NCBI GenBank assembly: GCA_004552305.1
Contig: SFOX01000004.1
Location: 1-63,120, forward strand
Reading direction: 5' to 3'
Length of the DNA: 63,120 bases
Origin: Subdoligranulum variabile
GTDB lineage: Bacteria > Bacillota > Clostridia > Oscillospirales > Ruminococcaceae
Shown: positions 24,916 to 33,370 of the stretch, in pieces
Layout of the letters: each line of letters opens with the position of its first letter
Numbering within the stretch: the stretch's first letter is position 1
Program-made: the position numbers and the translations under genes
The notes under the pieces: model-generated
Seen by the model: only the letters and a program-made list of their open reading frames with translations
The model's database searches: none
Told to the model about the DNA's origin: nothing

Positions 24916-25328
24916 TTTGCAGCTTCACCGCCTTTTGTGTCTTTGCGGAAAAATTCCAAAATTTTTAAGGAAAGCTGGGCGAACAGCAGCGGCAAAATCG
25001 CCGGCACCGGCTCGCACAGATCCATGCGAAAGATGAGAACATACGCCGCCAATAAAATCAGCGGGCGTACCACACTGGAGGCTTGTATCTCCATCTGGGC
25101 TTTTTTGGCGTCGCCTGTCCGGACTGCCCGGTCCATAGCGTTGGACACCGTGATGCTGAGCGCCGCAAAGTTACCCAACGCCAGCACAAAGCCCACCAGC
25201 GCCCCCGCCAGCGTGCGCAGCGTAAACTGCCCTGCCAGCGCATACACGACCAGCATCAGCCCTTCACACACAGCAAGCGCCGCCGCCACACGGGCAATTT
25301 CCTGAAAAACCTCCCGTTGTTTTTGCAT
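24912..25328 (-). CDS. atpI: AtpI-like ATP synthase assembly/ion-channel subunit I
   Basis: 138 residues with about four membrane helices (RVAAALAVCEGLMLVVYAL, TLAGALVGFVLALGNFAAL, VVRPLILLAAYVLIFRM, VPAILPLLFAQLSLKIL). Position just before atpB and size fit subunit I, which helps c-ring assembly or forms a divalent-cation pore with AtpZ. The start MQKQREV has RBS GGAGC; a long upstream frame overlaps atpZ and is rejected. Confidence 0.8.
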   Translation of the reverse strand: MQKQREVFQEIARVAAALAVCEGLMLVVYALAGQFTLRTLAGALVGFVLALGNFAALSITVSNAMDRAVRTGDAKKAQMEIQASSVVRPLILLAAYVLIFRMDLCEPVPAILPLLFAQLSLKILEFFRKDTKGGEAAK

Positions 25329-25347
25329 AGGGCGGCTCCTTTCTGCC

Positions 25348-25614
25348 TTAGTGGCGGTTGAATGATACCGGGGGCGGGTCGGCTTTCTTAGGGGGCTTCG
25401 CCTGCCGGTCGATGGCTTTGAGGGAGCTTCGCAGCCCCCCGACCGCCGCCAGCAGACCCACAAGAAAGCCTGCCGCTACGACCCAGCCGCCCAAGGCGAA
25501 CCGGCGCTGCAGCCACACAGCCCCCCACAGGCTCAGCACCGGCGGCACTGCCACCGACATACCGAACTGGGTCAGCCAGACCAGATGGCGGGCGATGTCA
25601 TAGAAGGTTTTCAC
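25348..25614 (-). CDS. atpZ: AtpZ-like small membrane protein
   Basis: 88 residues with two membrane helices (LTQFGMSVAVPPVLSLWGAV, GGWVVAAGFLVGLLAAVGGL), the layout of AtpZ/AtpI proteins at the head of clostridial atp operons. A GTG at 25614 is chosen because GGGGGTG lies about 6-12 bases upstream; the longer frame would reach through the promoter. First gene of the atp operon. Confidence 0.75.
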   Translation of the reverse strand: MKTFYDIARHLVWLTQFGMSVAVPPVLSLWGAVWLQRRFALGGWVVAAGFLVGLLAAVGGLRSSLKAIDRQAKPPKKADPPPVSFNRH

Positions 25615-25654
25615 AACAACGCGCACCCCCGATTCAGACCCAAGATTTATTAAC

Positions 25655-25683
25655 AGTATACACGAAAGTGCCTGACTTTTCAA
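25655..25683 (-). promoter_or_regulatory. Promoter of the atp operon
   Basis: TTGAAA (25678-25683), a 17-base spacer and TATACT (25655-25660) on the minus strand, 41 bases before the atpZ start. Confidence 0.7.
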
Positions 25684-25753
25684 CAGGTAATTGCTATGCA
25701 ATTCTTATTTTTTGTGCAACTTAACAGATTATTCACATTCTGGTGTATTGTGC

Positions 25754-25784
25754 AAAAAAGCGTCCGCGCCAAGGCGCGAACGCT
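25754..25784 (-). terminator. Terminator of the der-plsY transcript
   Basis: Stem AGCGTCCGCGCC/GGCGCGAACGCT followed by TTTTTT on the minus strand, just after plsY. Confidence 0.85.
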
Positions 25785-25790
25785 GAAAAT

Positions 25791-26468
25791 TTATTTGCTG
25801 CTGTTCTTTTTTTCGCCAAAGCGGTACTCGGTTCCGTTTTTCAGGCGCTCAATGTTGGAGCGGTGCAGCCAGATGACCATCGCTGCCATAATGGCGCAGC
25901 ACACCGTGCTGAAGGCGACCGTTGCGGCATCGGCACCGTGCGCCAGCAGATGGATGAGCGTCGCCACCGGGTACAGCGCGGCAATGATGATGCTGCCCAG
26001 GGACACGATGCGGGTGATGGCAAATTCCACCAGAAAAATCCCCAGCAGGACGGCGCAGACCAGCGGCTCGGTGGCAAGCGCCGCACCGGCACCCACCAGC
26101 ACGCCCTTGCCACCCTTAAAGCCGAAAAACAGCGGACGGCTGTGTCCGATCATACAGAAAATGGCAGCCAGATACGCCCCGCAAACGGGGTCCAGCGCCG
26201 TCTGCCCACCGAGCAATGCGGTAAACAGCAGCCGCCCCAGCCGGACGGCGGCAACGCTTTTGCCCACATCGCCCAGCGTGGTCAGAACGGCCGCCAGCTT
26301 GCCGTAGGTACGCAAAACGTTGGTCATACCGGCGTTTCCGCTGCCGTGGCTGCGCACATCATCATTGTACAGCACCTTGGAGATCAGAACGCCAAACAGA
26401 ATGCTGCCCAGCAGGTACCCGCTCAGCGCGGTCAACAGGCAGGCGGCAAGGATACGCAGAATGTTCAT
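25791..26468 (-). CDS. plsY: Acyl-phosphate:glycerol-3-phosphate acyltransferase
   Basis: 225 residues, five or more membrane helices. It transfers the acyl group from acyl-phosphate to glycerol-3-phosphate, the first step of phospholipid synthesis. The conserved loops are present: SGNAGMTN near 43-50, GFKGGKGVLVGAG, and a C-terminal region HRSNIERL. It follows der by 5 bases. Confidence 0.93.
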   Translation of the reverse strand: MNILRILAACLLTALSGYLLGSILFGVLISKVLYNDDVRSHGSGNAGMTNVLRTYGKLAAVLTTLGDVGKSVAAVRLGRLLFTALLGGQTALDPVCGAYLAAIFCMIGHSRPLFFGFKGGKGVLVGAGAALATEPLVCAVLLGIFLVEFAITRIVSLGSIIIAALYPVATLIHLLAHGADAATVAFSTVCCAIMAAMVIWLHRSNIERLKNGTEYRFGEKKNSSK

Positions 26469-26473
26469 AACCG

Positions 26474-27817
26474 TTACACCTTTCCGGCGCGGGCTACGCC
26501 GTCGCCATGTTCACGGGTGATCATACGGATGGGGGTACCCGTCAGCCCGAAGGTTTCCCGGATCTGGTTCTCGATATAACGCTGGTACGAAAAATGGAAC
26601 AGAACCTTCTGGTTGACAAAGCAGACAAACGTCGGCGGGCGGGTGGTGCTTTGGGTGATGTAGAACAGCTTCAGCCGCTTGCCCTTGTCGGAGGGCGGCT
26701 GCACCTTGGCGGTGGCGCGGGCAAGCATCTCGTTCAGCGCACCGGTGGGGATGCGGGTGCCGTTCTGGGTGTCCACAAAATGGATGGTTTCAAACAGTTT
26801 GTCCACGCGCTGCCCGGTCTTGGCGCTGATAAACAGGATCGGCGCGTAGGACATAAAACTGAAGTCCTCCTGCAGCTTTTTGCGCATGGTATCCATGGTG
26901 TAGCTGTCTTTTTCGACGGCATCCCACTTGTTGACGGCGATGATGCACGCCTTACCCTGCTCGTGGGCATAGCCCGCCACCTTGGAGTCCTGCTCGGTAA
27001 AGCCGACGGTGGCGTCGATCATAATGACGCAGACACGGCTGCGCTCCACGGCAGCCAGGCTGCGCAGCACACTGTAACGCTCGACACCGCTTTCGACCTT
27101 GCCCTTTTTGCGCAGACCGGCGGTGTCGGTAAAGATAAATTTGCCGTATTTGTTTTCGACCATCGTGTCGATGGCATCGCGGGTGGTGCCGGCTTCGTTG
27201 GCAACGATCAGGCGGTTCTCACCCAGAATGTGGTTGATCAGGCTGGACTTGCCCACGTTGGGGCGTCCGATGACCGCCACCGAGATACGGTCGTCCTCGT
27301 CCTCGTTCTCATCCTCAAAGTGCAGATGCTCGCACACGGCATCCAGCAGATCGCCGGTGCCGTGCCCGTGAACGCCGGAAACCGGAACCAGCTCGCCCAG
27401 ACCCAGCGAGTAGAAATCGTACAGCTCCATGGGAGGCTCGCCGATCTTGTCGCACTTGTTGACCGCCAGCACCACAGGCTTGCCGCTGCGCATCAGCATA
27501 CCGGCAATGTCCTGATCCTGCGGGGTGACGCCGTTGGTCAGCTCGGTGACCATAACGATGCAGTCCGCCGAGTCAATGGCGATCTGCGCCTGCTCGCGCA
27601 TATGCGCCAGCAGACCGTCGTCGATACGCGGCTCGATACCGCCGGTATCGACCAGCAAAAATTTATGCCCGCACCATTCGCAATCGCAGAAAATGCGGTC
27701 GCGGGTGACACCGGGGGTGTCCTCCACAATGGCAAGGCGCTGACCGGTCAGCTTGTTGAAGATGGTGGACTTGCCCACGTTAGGGCGTCCCACAATGGCT
27801 ACGATCGGTTTTGCCAT
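26474..27817 (-). CDS. der: Ribosome-associated GTPase Der (EngA)
   Basis: 447 residues. Two tandem GTPase domains, each with GRPNVGKS (9-16 and near 186), then a C-terminal KH-like domain, the arrangement unique to Der. G3 DTGG in domain 1 and DTAG in domain 2, and NKCD/NKWD base-recognition motifs are clear. It acts in late assembly of the 50S subunit. It starts 1 base after the DUF512 gene stop. Confidence 0.97.
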   Translation of the reverse strand: MAKPIVAIVGRPNVGKSTIFNKLTGQRLAIVEDTPGVTRDRIFCDCEWCGHKFLLVDTGGIEPRIDDGLLAHMREQAQIAIDSADCIVMVTELTNGVTPQDQDIAGMLMRSGKPVVLAVNKCDKIGEPPMELYDFYSLGLGELVPVSGVHGHGTGDLLDAVCEHLHFEDENEDEDDRISVAVIGRPNVGKSSLINHILGENRLIVANEAGTTRDAIDTMVENKYGKFIFTDTAGLRKKGKVESGVERYSVLRSLAAVERSRVCVIMIDATVGFTEQDSKVAGYAHEQGKACIIAVNKWDAVEKDSYTMDTMRKKLQEDFSFMSYAPILFISAKTGQRVDKLFETIHFVDTQNGTRIPTGALNEMLARATAKVQPPSDKGKRLKLFYITQSTTRPPTFVCFVNQKVLFHFSYQRYIENQIRETFGLTGTPIRMITREHGDGVARAGKV

Positions 27818-27818
27818 A

Positions 27819-29165
27819 TCAGCTTTCCTCCTTTGTCGGTTTTCGTATCAGTCGTTTGCGGCGGGGCGTACTCAGCACTGCCTTGCAGCAGCCCGCGCCG
27901 TCCGTGGGGATGGTAATGACCCGGCAGCCCAGGCTTTCGCCCAGACCGGCAGGGGTCACGTCATCCAGAAAGCGGTCTTTTTCGTCCCGCAGCATCACTT
28001 CAGGCACCGCCAGCGTTCCGCTTTGCAAAGCACCGCGGCACTGCTCGGCAATGTCGGTGCCGGTCACAAGACCGGTCACGCTGACGTTGCCGCCGAAATA
28101 GCGGTTCTCGATGGCGTGTACCGTGACTTGTACCTGCGGGTAGCGCTGCATCAGCGCCTGCATACATTCCTTTATTAAAGGGGCAGCCAGCGTACCGGTG
28201 GCAACGTCCAGCGCATGGGGCATAACCAAACCGCGGTACGCCTCCAGCTCCTGCAGGAAGGTGTCGTGGTAGAGCCGCCACATCCCCACGCCGTCCTCCA
28301 GCTGGGCAAACTCGTCGTAAAATTCAGCGGGCGGCACTTCCCTTTCGGCGGTCAGGTACCACTCATCGCTGGGATATACGATGCTGCGCTCGTATTCGGC
28401 GCGGCATTTTTGGGCAAATTCTTCCAAAATGTCCAGCGTTTCGGCGGCGGACTGCTGATCGTAGGGGGTCAGCTTGTACAGCCCCTCGCGGTAGTCGGTC
28501 ACACCGGCAGGCACGGCGGCGATGCTGCCCACCTGCGGGCGCAGCGCCAGCAGGTCGTTTAAGGTGCGGCGCAGCTCGTCGCCGTCATTGATGCCGCGGC
28601 ACAAAACCAGCTGGCAGTTCAGCTCAATGCCGCCCGCCGCCAGCTTGGGCAGATACTGCAGCACCTCCCCGCCCCGCTTGTTTGCCAGCATCCGCACGCG
28701 CAGCGCGGGGTTGGTCGTGTGTACCGAAACGAAGATCGGGCTAATGTGCATCTGAATGATGCGGTCGATCTCATGCTCGGAGAGGTTGGTCAGCGTGATA
28801 TAGTTGCCGAACAAAAAGGACAGGCGCTCATCGTCATCCTTAAAATACAGCGGCTCCCGCATACCGGGGGGCAGCTGGTCGATAAAGCAGAACATACAAT
28901 GGTTAGAGCAGCTGTGCTTTTCGTCGCCCAGATAGGTTTTGAAGTTGCAGCCCAGCGGCTCATACTCACCCTTTTGCACCTGCAGGGTGCGCTGCTGCCC
29001 GTCCGCACAGATTTCCAGCGCAAAGGCGGGGGGCGTTGTATAAAATTGGTAGTCCAGTGCATCGCTGAGCGGGTGACCGTCGATGGTCAACAGTGCGCAG
29101 CCGGGCTGGATGCCCAGCCTCTGGGCGGGGGAATTTTCGTCCACCGCCGTGACGTATAGCGGCAT
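27819..29165 (-). CDS. PDZ/DUF512 radical SAM family protein
   Basis: 448 residues. The N terminus (VTAVDENSPAQRLGIQPG) is a PDZ-like domain. It is followed by CSNHCMFC with C86, C90 and C93 for a 4Fe-4S cluster and a TIM-barrel-like radical SAM region. The second half is DUF512 (RSIVYPSDEWYL, IENRYFGGNVSVTGLVTGTD), the product often annotated as a putative FeS oxidoreductase. Function unknown. The close link to der and plsY is common in Firmicutes and suggests a ribosome or envelope connection. Start chosen at the ATG with RBS GGAGGG. Confidence 0.88.
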   Translation of the reverse strand: MPLYVTAVDENSPAQRLGIQPGCALLTIDGHPLSDALDYQFYTTPPAFALEICADGQQRTLQVQKGEYEPLGCNFKTYLGDEKHSCSNHCMFCFIDQLPPGMREPLYFKDDDERLSFLFGNYITLTNLSEHEIDRIIQMHISPIFVSVHTTNPALRVRMLANKRGGEVLQYLPKLAAGGIELNCQLVLCRGINDGDELRRTLNDLLALRPQVGSIAAVPAGVTDYREGLYKLTPYDQQSAAETLDILEEFAQKCRAEYERSIVYPSDEWYLTAEREVPPAEFYDEFAQLEDGVGMWRLYHDTFLQELEAYRGLVMPHALDVATGTLAAPLIKECMQALMQRYPQVQVTVHAIENRYFGGNVSVTGLVTGTDIAEQCRGALQSGTLAVPEVMLRDEKDRFLDDVTPAGLGESLGCRVITIPTDGAGCCKAVLSTPRRKRLIRKPTKEES

Positions 29166-29193
29166 CAGGCGCCCTCCTTTCGCGTCAGAATGA

Positions 29194-29223
29194 CAAAAAA
29201 ATGGGGAAGGCAACGCCCTCCCC
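29194..29223 (-). terminator. Terminator after rpmF
   Basis: Stem GGGGAGGGC/GCCTTCCCC with a 3-base loop and TTTTTTT on the minus strand. It lies between rpmF and the DUF512 gene, 29 bases before the latter's start, so readthrough here may set expression of the DUF512-der-plsY genes. I see no separate promoter for these. Confidence 0.75.
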
Positions 29224-29297
29224 TGCAGTCTCCTTACACTCCCCGGCTGAAAATCAGCCATGCAGGAGCGGAAAAGCCACATCCTTCAAAAAAGAGA

Positions 29298-29483
29298 TCA
29301 AGCCTCTTTCTTGATGATTTCCTGACCCTTGTAGTAGCCACACTTGCCGCAAACCTTATGGGGAACCTTCAGTTCGCCACACTGCGGGCACTTCACCAGC
29401 GTAGGCGCCTCCAGTTTCCAGACATTAGAGCGACGTTTGTCGCGGCGGGCTTGAGAATGCTTTCTCTTGGGTACGATAGCCAT
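29298..29483 (-). CDS. rpmF: 50S ribosomal protein L32
   Basis: 61 residues. MAIVPKRKHSQARRDKRRS is the typical L32 opening. It keeps the zinc-binding form with CPQC and CGKC pairs. RBS GGAGG lies upstream. It follows yceD, the usual partner in bacteria. Confidence 0.97.
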   Translation of the reverse strand: MAIVPKRKHSQARRDKRRSNVWKLEAPTLVKCPQCGELKVPHKVCGKCGYYKGQEIIKKEA

Positions 29484-29507
29484 AATCGGACACCTCCTTG
29501 GCGAAAT

Positions 29508-30008
29508 TCAACTGAGCAGTTGTTTTAATATGCTAAGCCGTGCATCCACAGGGGCAGCTTCTTCTGCCGTTTGGCAGGAGCAGCCTGCCGACTTTTTCTT
29601 ACCGCAGACGGGGCATAGACCTTGACAATCCGCACTGCAAAGCAGTACCGGCGGAACCTCGAACAGCAGTTCCTGAAACACCAGTTCCTGAAGATCGAGG
29701 CAACCTTGTTCGCTGCAGGGCAATTCAAAATCCGGGTCGTCCAAATCGCGCCGACGCACAAAATACTCTCTCTCAAAGTCATAGCTGCGGGAAAGAGGCT
29801 CCAGACAGCGGGCGCATTCGGATCGGACATCCGCCTTTACACAAAGCAGCAACGCCGCGCCATCCTCGGTGGGCGTTGCCGTAAAGGTACATTGTGCAGG
29901 GGTATTCAGCGTAAAAGCGCCGAAATCCGCCCCGGACATATCCGCCGCAAATTCTGTTTCATAGGGTTTGCAGGCGCTGTCTAAAAAGGAACGCAGATTA
30001 AATTGCAT
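29508..30008 (-). CDS. yceD: YceD family (DUF177) protein
   Basis: 166 residues. The central CARCLEPL with CPVCGKK and C-terminal CSCQ is the DUF177 pattern, perhaps a metal site. In other bacteria the gene precedes rpmF and is linked to 23S rRNA accumulation. The start MQFNLRSFL has RBS GAGGTG; the four-codon extension lacks one. Confidence 0.9.
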   Translation of the reverse strand: MQFNLRSFLDSACKPYETEFAADMSGADFGAFTLNTPAQCTFTATPTEDGAALLLCVKADVRSECARCLEPLSRSYDFEREYFVRRRDLDDPDFELPCSEQGCLDLQELVFQELLFEVPPVLLCSADCQGLCPVCGKKKSAGCSCQTAEEAAPVDARLSILKQLLS

Positions 30009-30034
30009 AGTACACCTCAAAAGGTTGCTTAAAT

Positions 30035-30063
30035 AGTATACACAAGTTGCGGGGGGTTGTCAA
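30035..30063 (-). promoter_or_regulatory. Promoter of yceD-rpmF
   Basis: TTGACA (30058-30063), a 17-base spacer and TATACT (30035-30040) on the minus strand; a near-consensus promoter for a ribosomal-protein transcript. Confidence 0.8.
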
Positions 30064-30104
30064 CAACTAAAACACAAAAAGTTGCGATTTTTTATTATTT
30101 TACG

Positions 30105-30138
30105 AAAAAAAGGGCAGGAAAGCCGGCTTTCCTGCCCC
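30105..30138 (-). terminator. Terminator of the pgi transcript
   Basis: A perfect 13-bp stem (GGGCAGGAAAGCC and its complement, no true loop beyond the central bases) followed by TTTTTTT on the minus strand. Confidence 0.9.
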
Positions 30139-30168
30139 AAAATTTGCGGTTTGCGGGGGTAAACGAGG

Positions 30169-30573
30169 TCAGATGACGTATTTCTTCAGTTCCTCAGGCA
30201 GGGCGGCGGCATCAGCAGACACGGTGACGACGACCTCAATGTTCTGAGTGACCTTGTCGATCTTTGCCAGAACCTTGGCGGCAGCGTCCATATCGTGGTC
30301 GATGATGCGCAGGATGCCGTCGATGAACAGCTCGGTGATATCGTAGTTACCCGCCAGAACGCCGGCAACAAAGCCGTACAGCATATCGGCACCGGCGACG
30401 CCGTACTCGTCCACATCCACCAGACGGGCGGCGTGGTTGATCTCGGTGGTGAGCTTCATGCACTTTTCGATGACAACGATGTTGCCGGAAGTGGTCTTGG
30501 TGGCCTTGTCGATCATATCGATCATAGTTTTGGTCTTGCCGGAGCCTTTGGTACCAACGATGAGTTTCAACAT
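30169..30573 (-). CDS. Small P-loop protein of unknown function
   Basis: 134 residues. MLKLIVGTKGSGKTKTMIDM carries a clear Walker A (GTKGSGKT, 7-14). A hydrophobic strand ending in ITELFIDGILRII may serve as Walker B. The rest (NIEVVVTVSADAAALPEEL near the end) suggests a compact RecA-like core with no accessory domain. I do not recognise a family name; such proteins are usually listed as hypothetical ATP-binding proteins in Clostridia. It follows pgi by 51 bases and ends at a strong terminator, so the two are probably co-transcribed. RBS AAGGAGG marks the start and excludes 13 earlier in-frame codons. Confidence 0.8.
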   Translation of the reverse strand: MLKLIVGTKGSGKTKTMIDMIDKATKTTSGNIVVIEKCMKLTTEINHAARLVDVDEYGVAGADMLYGFVAGVLAGNYDITELFIDGILRIIDHDMDAAAKVLAKIDKVTQNIEVVVTVSADAAALPEELKKYVI

Positions 30574-30624
30574 AGGGGTTACCTCCTTATTTCGTAAGCG
30601 CTTGCGCGCCATGGTTCCTTGGGT

Positions 30625-31959
30625 TTACTCGCTCAGGGCTGCTTCCAGCTCTGCCTTGCGATCCTCGTAGCCGGGCTTGCCCAGCAGGGCGAACATATTC
30701 TTCTTGTAGCTCTCAACGCCGGGCTGGTCAAACGGGTTGACTGCCAGCAGGTAGCCGGACACGGCGCAGGCTTTCCAGAAGAAGTAGATCAGCTCGCCGA
30801 CATCATGGGCGTTCAGGCTGTCCACTTCGATCAGACCCAGCGGCACGCCGCCGTCGGTGTGGGCAAGAATGGTACCCTCCATCGCCTTGCGGTTGACAAC
30901 GCTCATATTCTGGTCTGCGAGGAAATTCAGCCCGTCGAAGTTGCCCTCCAGCGGCTCAATGTAGAAGTCCTCACGGGTGTTTTTGATATCCACGAAGGTT
31001 TCAAACATAATGCGGCTGCCGTCCTGCAGGAACTGCCCCATCGAGTGCAGGTCGGTGGAGAAGATGCAGGAGGTGGGCATCAGACCCTTCTGGTCCTTGC
31101 CCTCGCTCTCGCCGAACAGCTGCTTATACCACTCGTTCATCATGGTAAAGTCTGGCTCAAAGCACGCCAGCGTTTCCACGCTCTTGCCCTTGCGGTACAG
31201 GATGTTGCGGGTCATAGCGTAGCGGTAGGCATCGTTGTCCATGGTGCATTTGCTGAACTTCTCGCGTCCGTCGGCAGCGCCCTGCATCAGGGCGTCGATG
31301 TCGATACCGGCGCAGGCGATGGGCAAAAGTCCCACGGCAGTCAGCACGGAATAGCGCCCGCCGACGTCGTCAGGCACCACAAAGGTGGACCAGCCCTGCT
31401 CGTCCGCCAGCTGCTTCAGCGTACCCTTGGCGCGGTCGGTGGTGGCGTAGATGCGCTTGTTGGCTTCCTCGGCGCCGACAGAATCCTCCAAGAGCTTACG
31501 CAGCACGCGGAATGCCAGCGCGGTTTCGGTGGTGGTGCCGGACTTGGAGATGACGTTGATGGAGAAGCGCTTGCCCTTGGTCAGCTTGATGATGTCATTG
31601 AGGGCAGACGGAGAGATGGTGTTGCCGCAGAAGTAGATTTTGGGACCCTTCTCGGTTTCGTTGTGGAACTGACCCTTGACAGCCTCGACCACGGCGCGCG
31701 CGCCCAGATACGAGCCGCCGATGCCGGCTACCAGCAGCACATCGGAGTCGGAGCGGATCTTTTCCGCCGCCTGCTTGATGCGGGCGAATTCCTCGCGGTC
31801 ATAAGTAACAGGCAGGTCAAGCCAGCCCAGAAAATCATTGCCGGAGCCGGTCTTGGACTCCAGCTGATCGTGTGCCAGCTTGACCTGCGGAAAGATCGAT
31901 TCATATTCTTCAGGACGGATAAATTTAGTCAGATGCTTGCCATTGAATGCAACAGCCAT
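30625..31959 (-). CDS. pgi: Glucose-6-phosphate isomerase
   Basis: 444 residues, of the shorter Firmicutes type. It interconverts glucose-6-phosphate and fructose-6-phosphate. The SIS sugar-phosphate site (SKSGTTTETALAFR) and family signature (DDVGGRYSVLTAVGLLP) are intact, with GGSYLGARAV near residue 80. RBS AAAGGAGG. Codon use is more biased than the neighbours, as for a strongly expressed glycolytic gene. Confidence 0.97.
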   Translation of the reverse strand: MAVAFNGKHLTKFIRPEEYESIFPQVKLAHDQLESKTGSGNDFLGWLDLPVTYDREEFARIKQAAEKIRSDSDVLLVAGIGGSYLGARAVVEAVKGQFHNETEKGPKIYFCGNTISPSALNDIIKLTKGKRFSINVISKSGTTTETALAFRVLRKLLEDSVGAEEANKRIYATTDRAKGTLKQLADEQGWSTFVVPDDVGGRYSVLTAVGLLPIACAGIDIDALMQGAADGREKFSKCTMDNDAYRYAMTRNILYRKGKSVETLACFEPDFTMMNEWYKQLFGESEGKDQKGLMPTSCIFSTDLHSMGQFLQDGSRIMFETFVDIKNTREDFYIEPLEGNFDGLNFLADQNMSVVNRKAMEGTILAHTDGGVPLGLIEVDSLNAHDVGELIYFFWKACAVSGYLLAVNPFDQPGVESYKKNMFALLGKPGYEDRKAELEAALSE

Positions 31960-31993
31960 TGTTCCGTTCCTCCTTTGTCATTTATATACCATA

Positions 31994-32022
31994 ATGATAC
32001 TGTTTTATCTGGTCATTGTCAA
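31994..32022 (-). promoter_or_regulatory. Promoter of pgi
   Basis: TTGACA (32017-32022), a 17-base spacer and TATCAT (31994-31999) on the minus strand. Confidence 0.75.
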
Positions 32023-32068
32023 GCAAAAAACCGGGAATTTTTCCAAGTTTTCATTTATTATGCACAAA

Positions 32069-33250
32069 TCACGCTCCGCCCAGCAGCACGGTATGCACAA
32101 GATATCGCAGGCAATATCCAAAACTCAACGCCTGAACGTCCTGTGCGGCGCAAATGGGCAGCTCCTGCAAAACGGTTTCCCCGCGCAAAAGCTGCCAGCT
32201 GCCCACGGGGCTTCCCTGCCGTACCGGGGCTTGCAGCGTATCCGGCAGCAGGATCTTTGTCTGCAGGTTCCTGCCCTCCCCCTTGGGTACCAGCAGGCGC
32301 TCGGGCGCGGCGTAGTCGAGCGTGGTCGTTTCGGCGGTGCCGCGTTTCACCGGCAGTTCTTCCGGCGCATCGTCCGGCAGGGTGACCTCGGCGCTGTCGT
32401 AGTGGGCAAAGCCGTAATCCAGCAGCGTTTTGGCGGCTTCAAAGCGCTCCTTGCCGGAGGAGGCACCCAGCACAACGGCGATCAGCCGCAGCCCGTCGCG
32501 CTCGGCGCTGGCGGTGATGCACACCCCCGCCTTGCCGGTGGTGCCGGTTTTCAGCCCGGTGATGCCGGGGTAGCTTTTCAGCAGCTTGTTCGTGTTGACA
32601 AGCTGGGTTCTGCCGCCGCGCAGGGTGTCCATCCAGACGGTGCAGTACTCACGCACCTCGGGATGATGCAAAAGCATTTCCCGGCTCATCACGGCGACAT
32701 CCCGCGCGCTGGAAAGATGCCCCTCCTCATCCAGACCGCAGGCGTTGGCAAAGTGGGTAGCGGTCATACCCAGCGCGGCGGCGCGGGCGTTCATCGCGTC
32801 CACAAACGCCGGTTCGCTGCCTGCCACGAACTCCGCCACCGCCACGGCGGCATCGTTGGCGCTGGAAATGCAGATTGCCTTGAGCATCTCCTGCAGGGTC
32901 AGCTGCTCCCCCGGCTCCAGCCAGATCTGGCTGCCGCCCATATGGTAGGCGTGTTCGCTGACCGGCACGATATCCCCCAGCGCAATTTTGCCCGCCTGCA
33001 GCGCCTCAAAGGTCAAAAGCAGCGTCATCACCTTGGTGATGGACGCCACCGGGCGGCGCTCATCGGCGTTTTTCTCGTACAAAACGGTGCCGGAATCCTC
33101 ATCGATCAGCACGGCGGCGGCACAGGGTACATCAAAATCCTGCACCCCCGCCGCCTGTACGCCGGGTACCGCATCGGCATAGCTGCGCAGCACCGCCGTT
33201 ACCGCCAGCAGCAGGCACAAAACGGCAAGCACGATCTTCTTTTTCATCAT
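32069..33250 (-). CDS. D-alanyl-D-alanine carboxypeptidase, DacF/PBP5 type
   Basis: 393 residues with an N-terminal signal peptide (KKKIVLAVLCLLLAVTAVL, likely cut near residue 25). It removes the terminal D-Ala of wall peptides outside the cell. The penicillin-binding triads are complete: SITK at 70-73, SAN at 130-132, KTG at 234-236. A C-terminal beta-rich domain (about 290-360) and a final amphipathic segment match the DacA/DacF group. Size is nearer DacF (sporulation) than DacA, but this does not settle its role. It is divergent from mtaB. Confidence 0.93.
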   Translation of the reverse strand: MMKKKIVLAVLCLLLAVTAVLRSYADAVPGVQAAGVQDFDVPCAAAVLIDEDSGTVLYEKNADERRPVASITKVMTLLLTFEALQAGKIALGDIVPVSEHAYHMGGSQIWLEPGEQLTLQEMLKAICISSANDAAVAVAEFVAGSEPAFVDAMNARAAALGMTATHFANACGLDEEGHLSSARDVAVMSREMLLHHPEVREYCTVWMDTLRGGRTQLVNTNKLLKSYPGITGLKTGTTGKAGVCITASAERDGLRLIAVVLGASSGKERFEAAKTLLDYGFAHYDSAEVTLPDDAPEELPVKRGTAETTTLDYAAPERLLVPKGEGRNLQTKILLPDTLQAPVRQGSPVGSWQLLRGETVLQELPICAAQDVQALSFGYCLRYLVHTVLLGGA

Positions 33251-33308
33251 AGGTCACCCCCATGCTATCGCTTTGTTTCAGCCTATGCAGCGGTGGGTCA
33301 GATTAGTA

Positions 33309-33337
33309 TTGCGCTTTTGCGGCGCTTTTATTATAAT
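33309..33337 (+). promoter_or_regulatory. Promoter of mtaB
   Basis: TTGCGC (33309-33314), a 17-base spacer and TATAAT (33332-33337). The predicted start near 33344 leaves no leader for the ATG at 33347 and so favours the ATG at 33371. Confidence 0.7.
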
Positions 33338-33370
33338 AGAGGTACTATGTTAGAGAAAAGGATCGTATTT

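Noticed and set aside
31880..33370. Long 5' extension of the mtaB frame
   Set aside because: It runs antisense through the carboxypeptidase gene and crosses the mtaB promoter; only the part from 33371 is coding.
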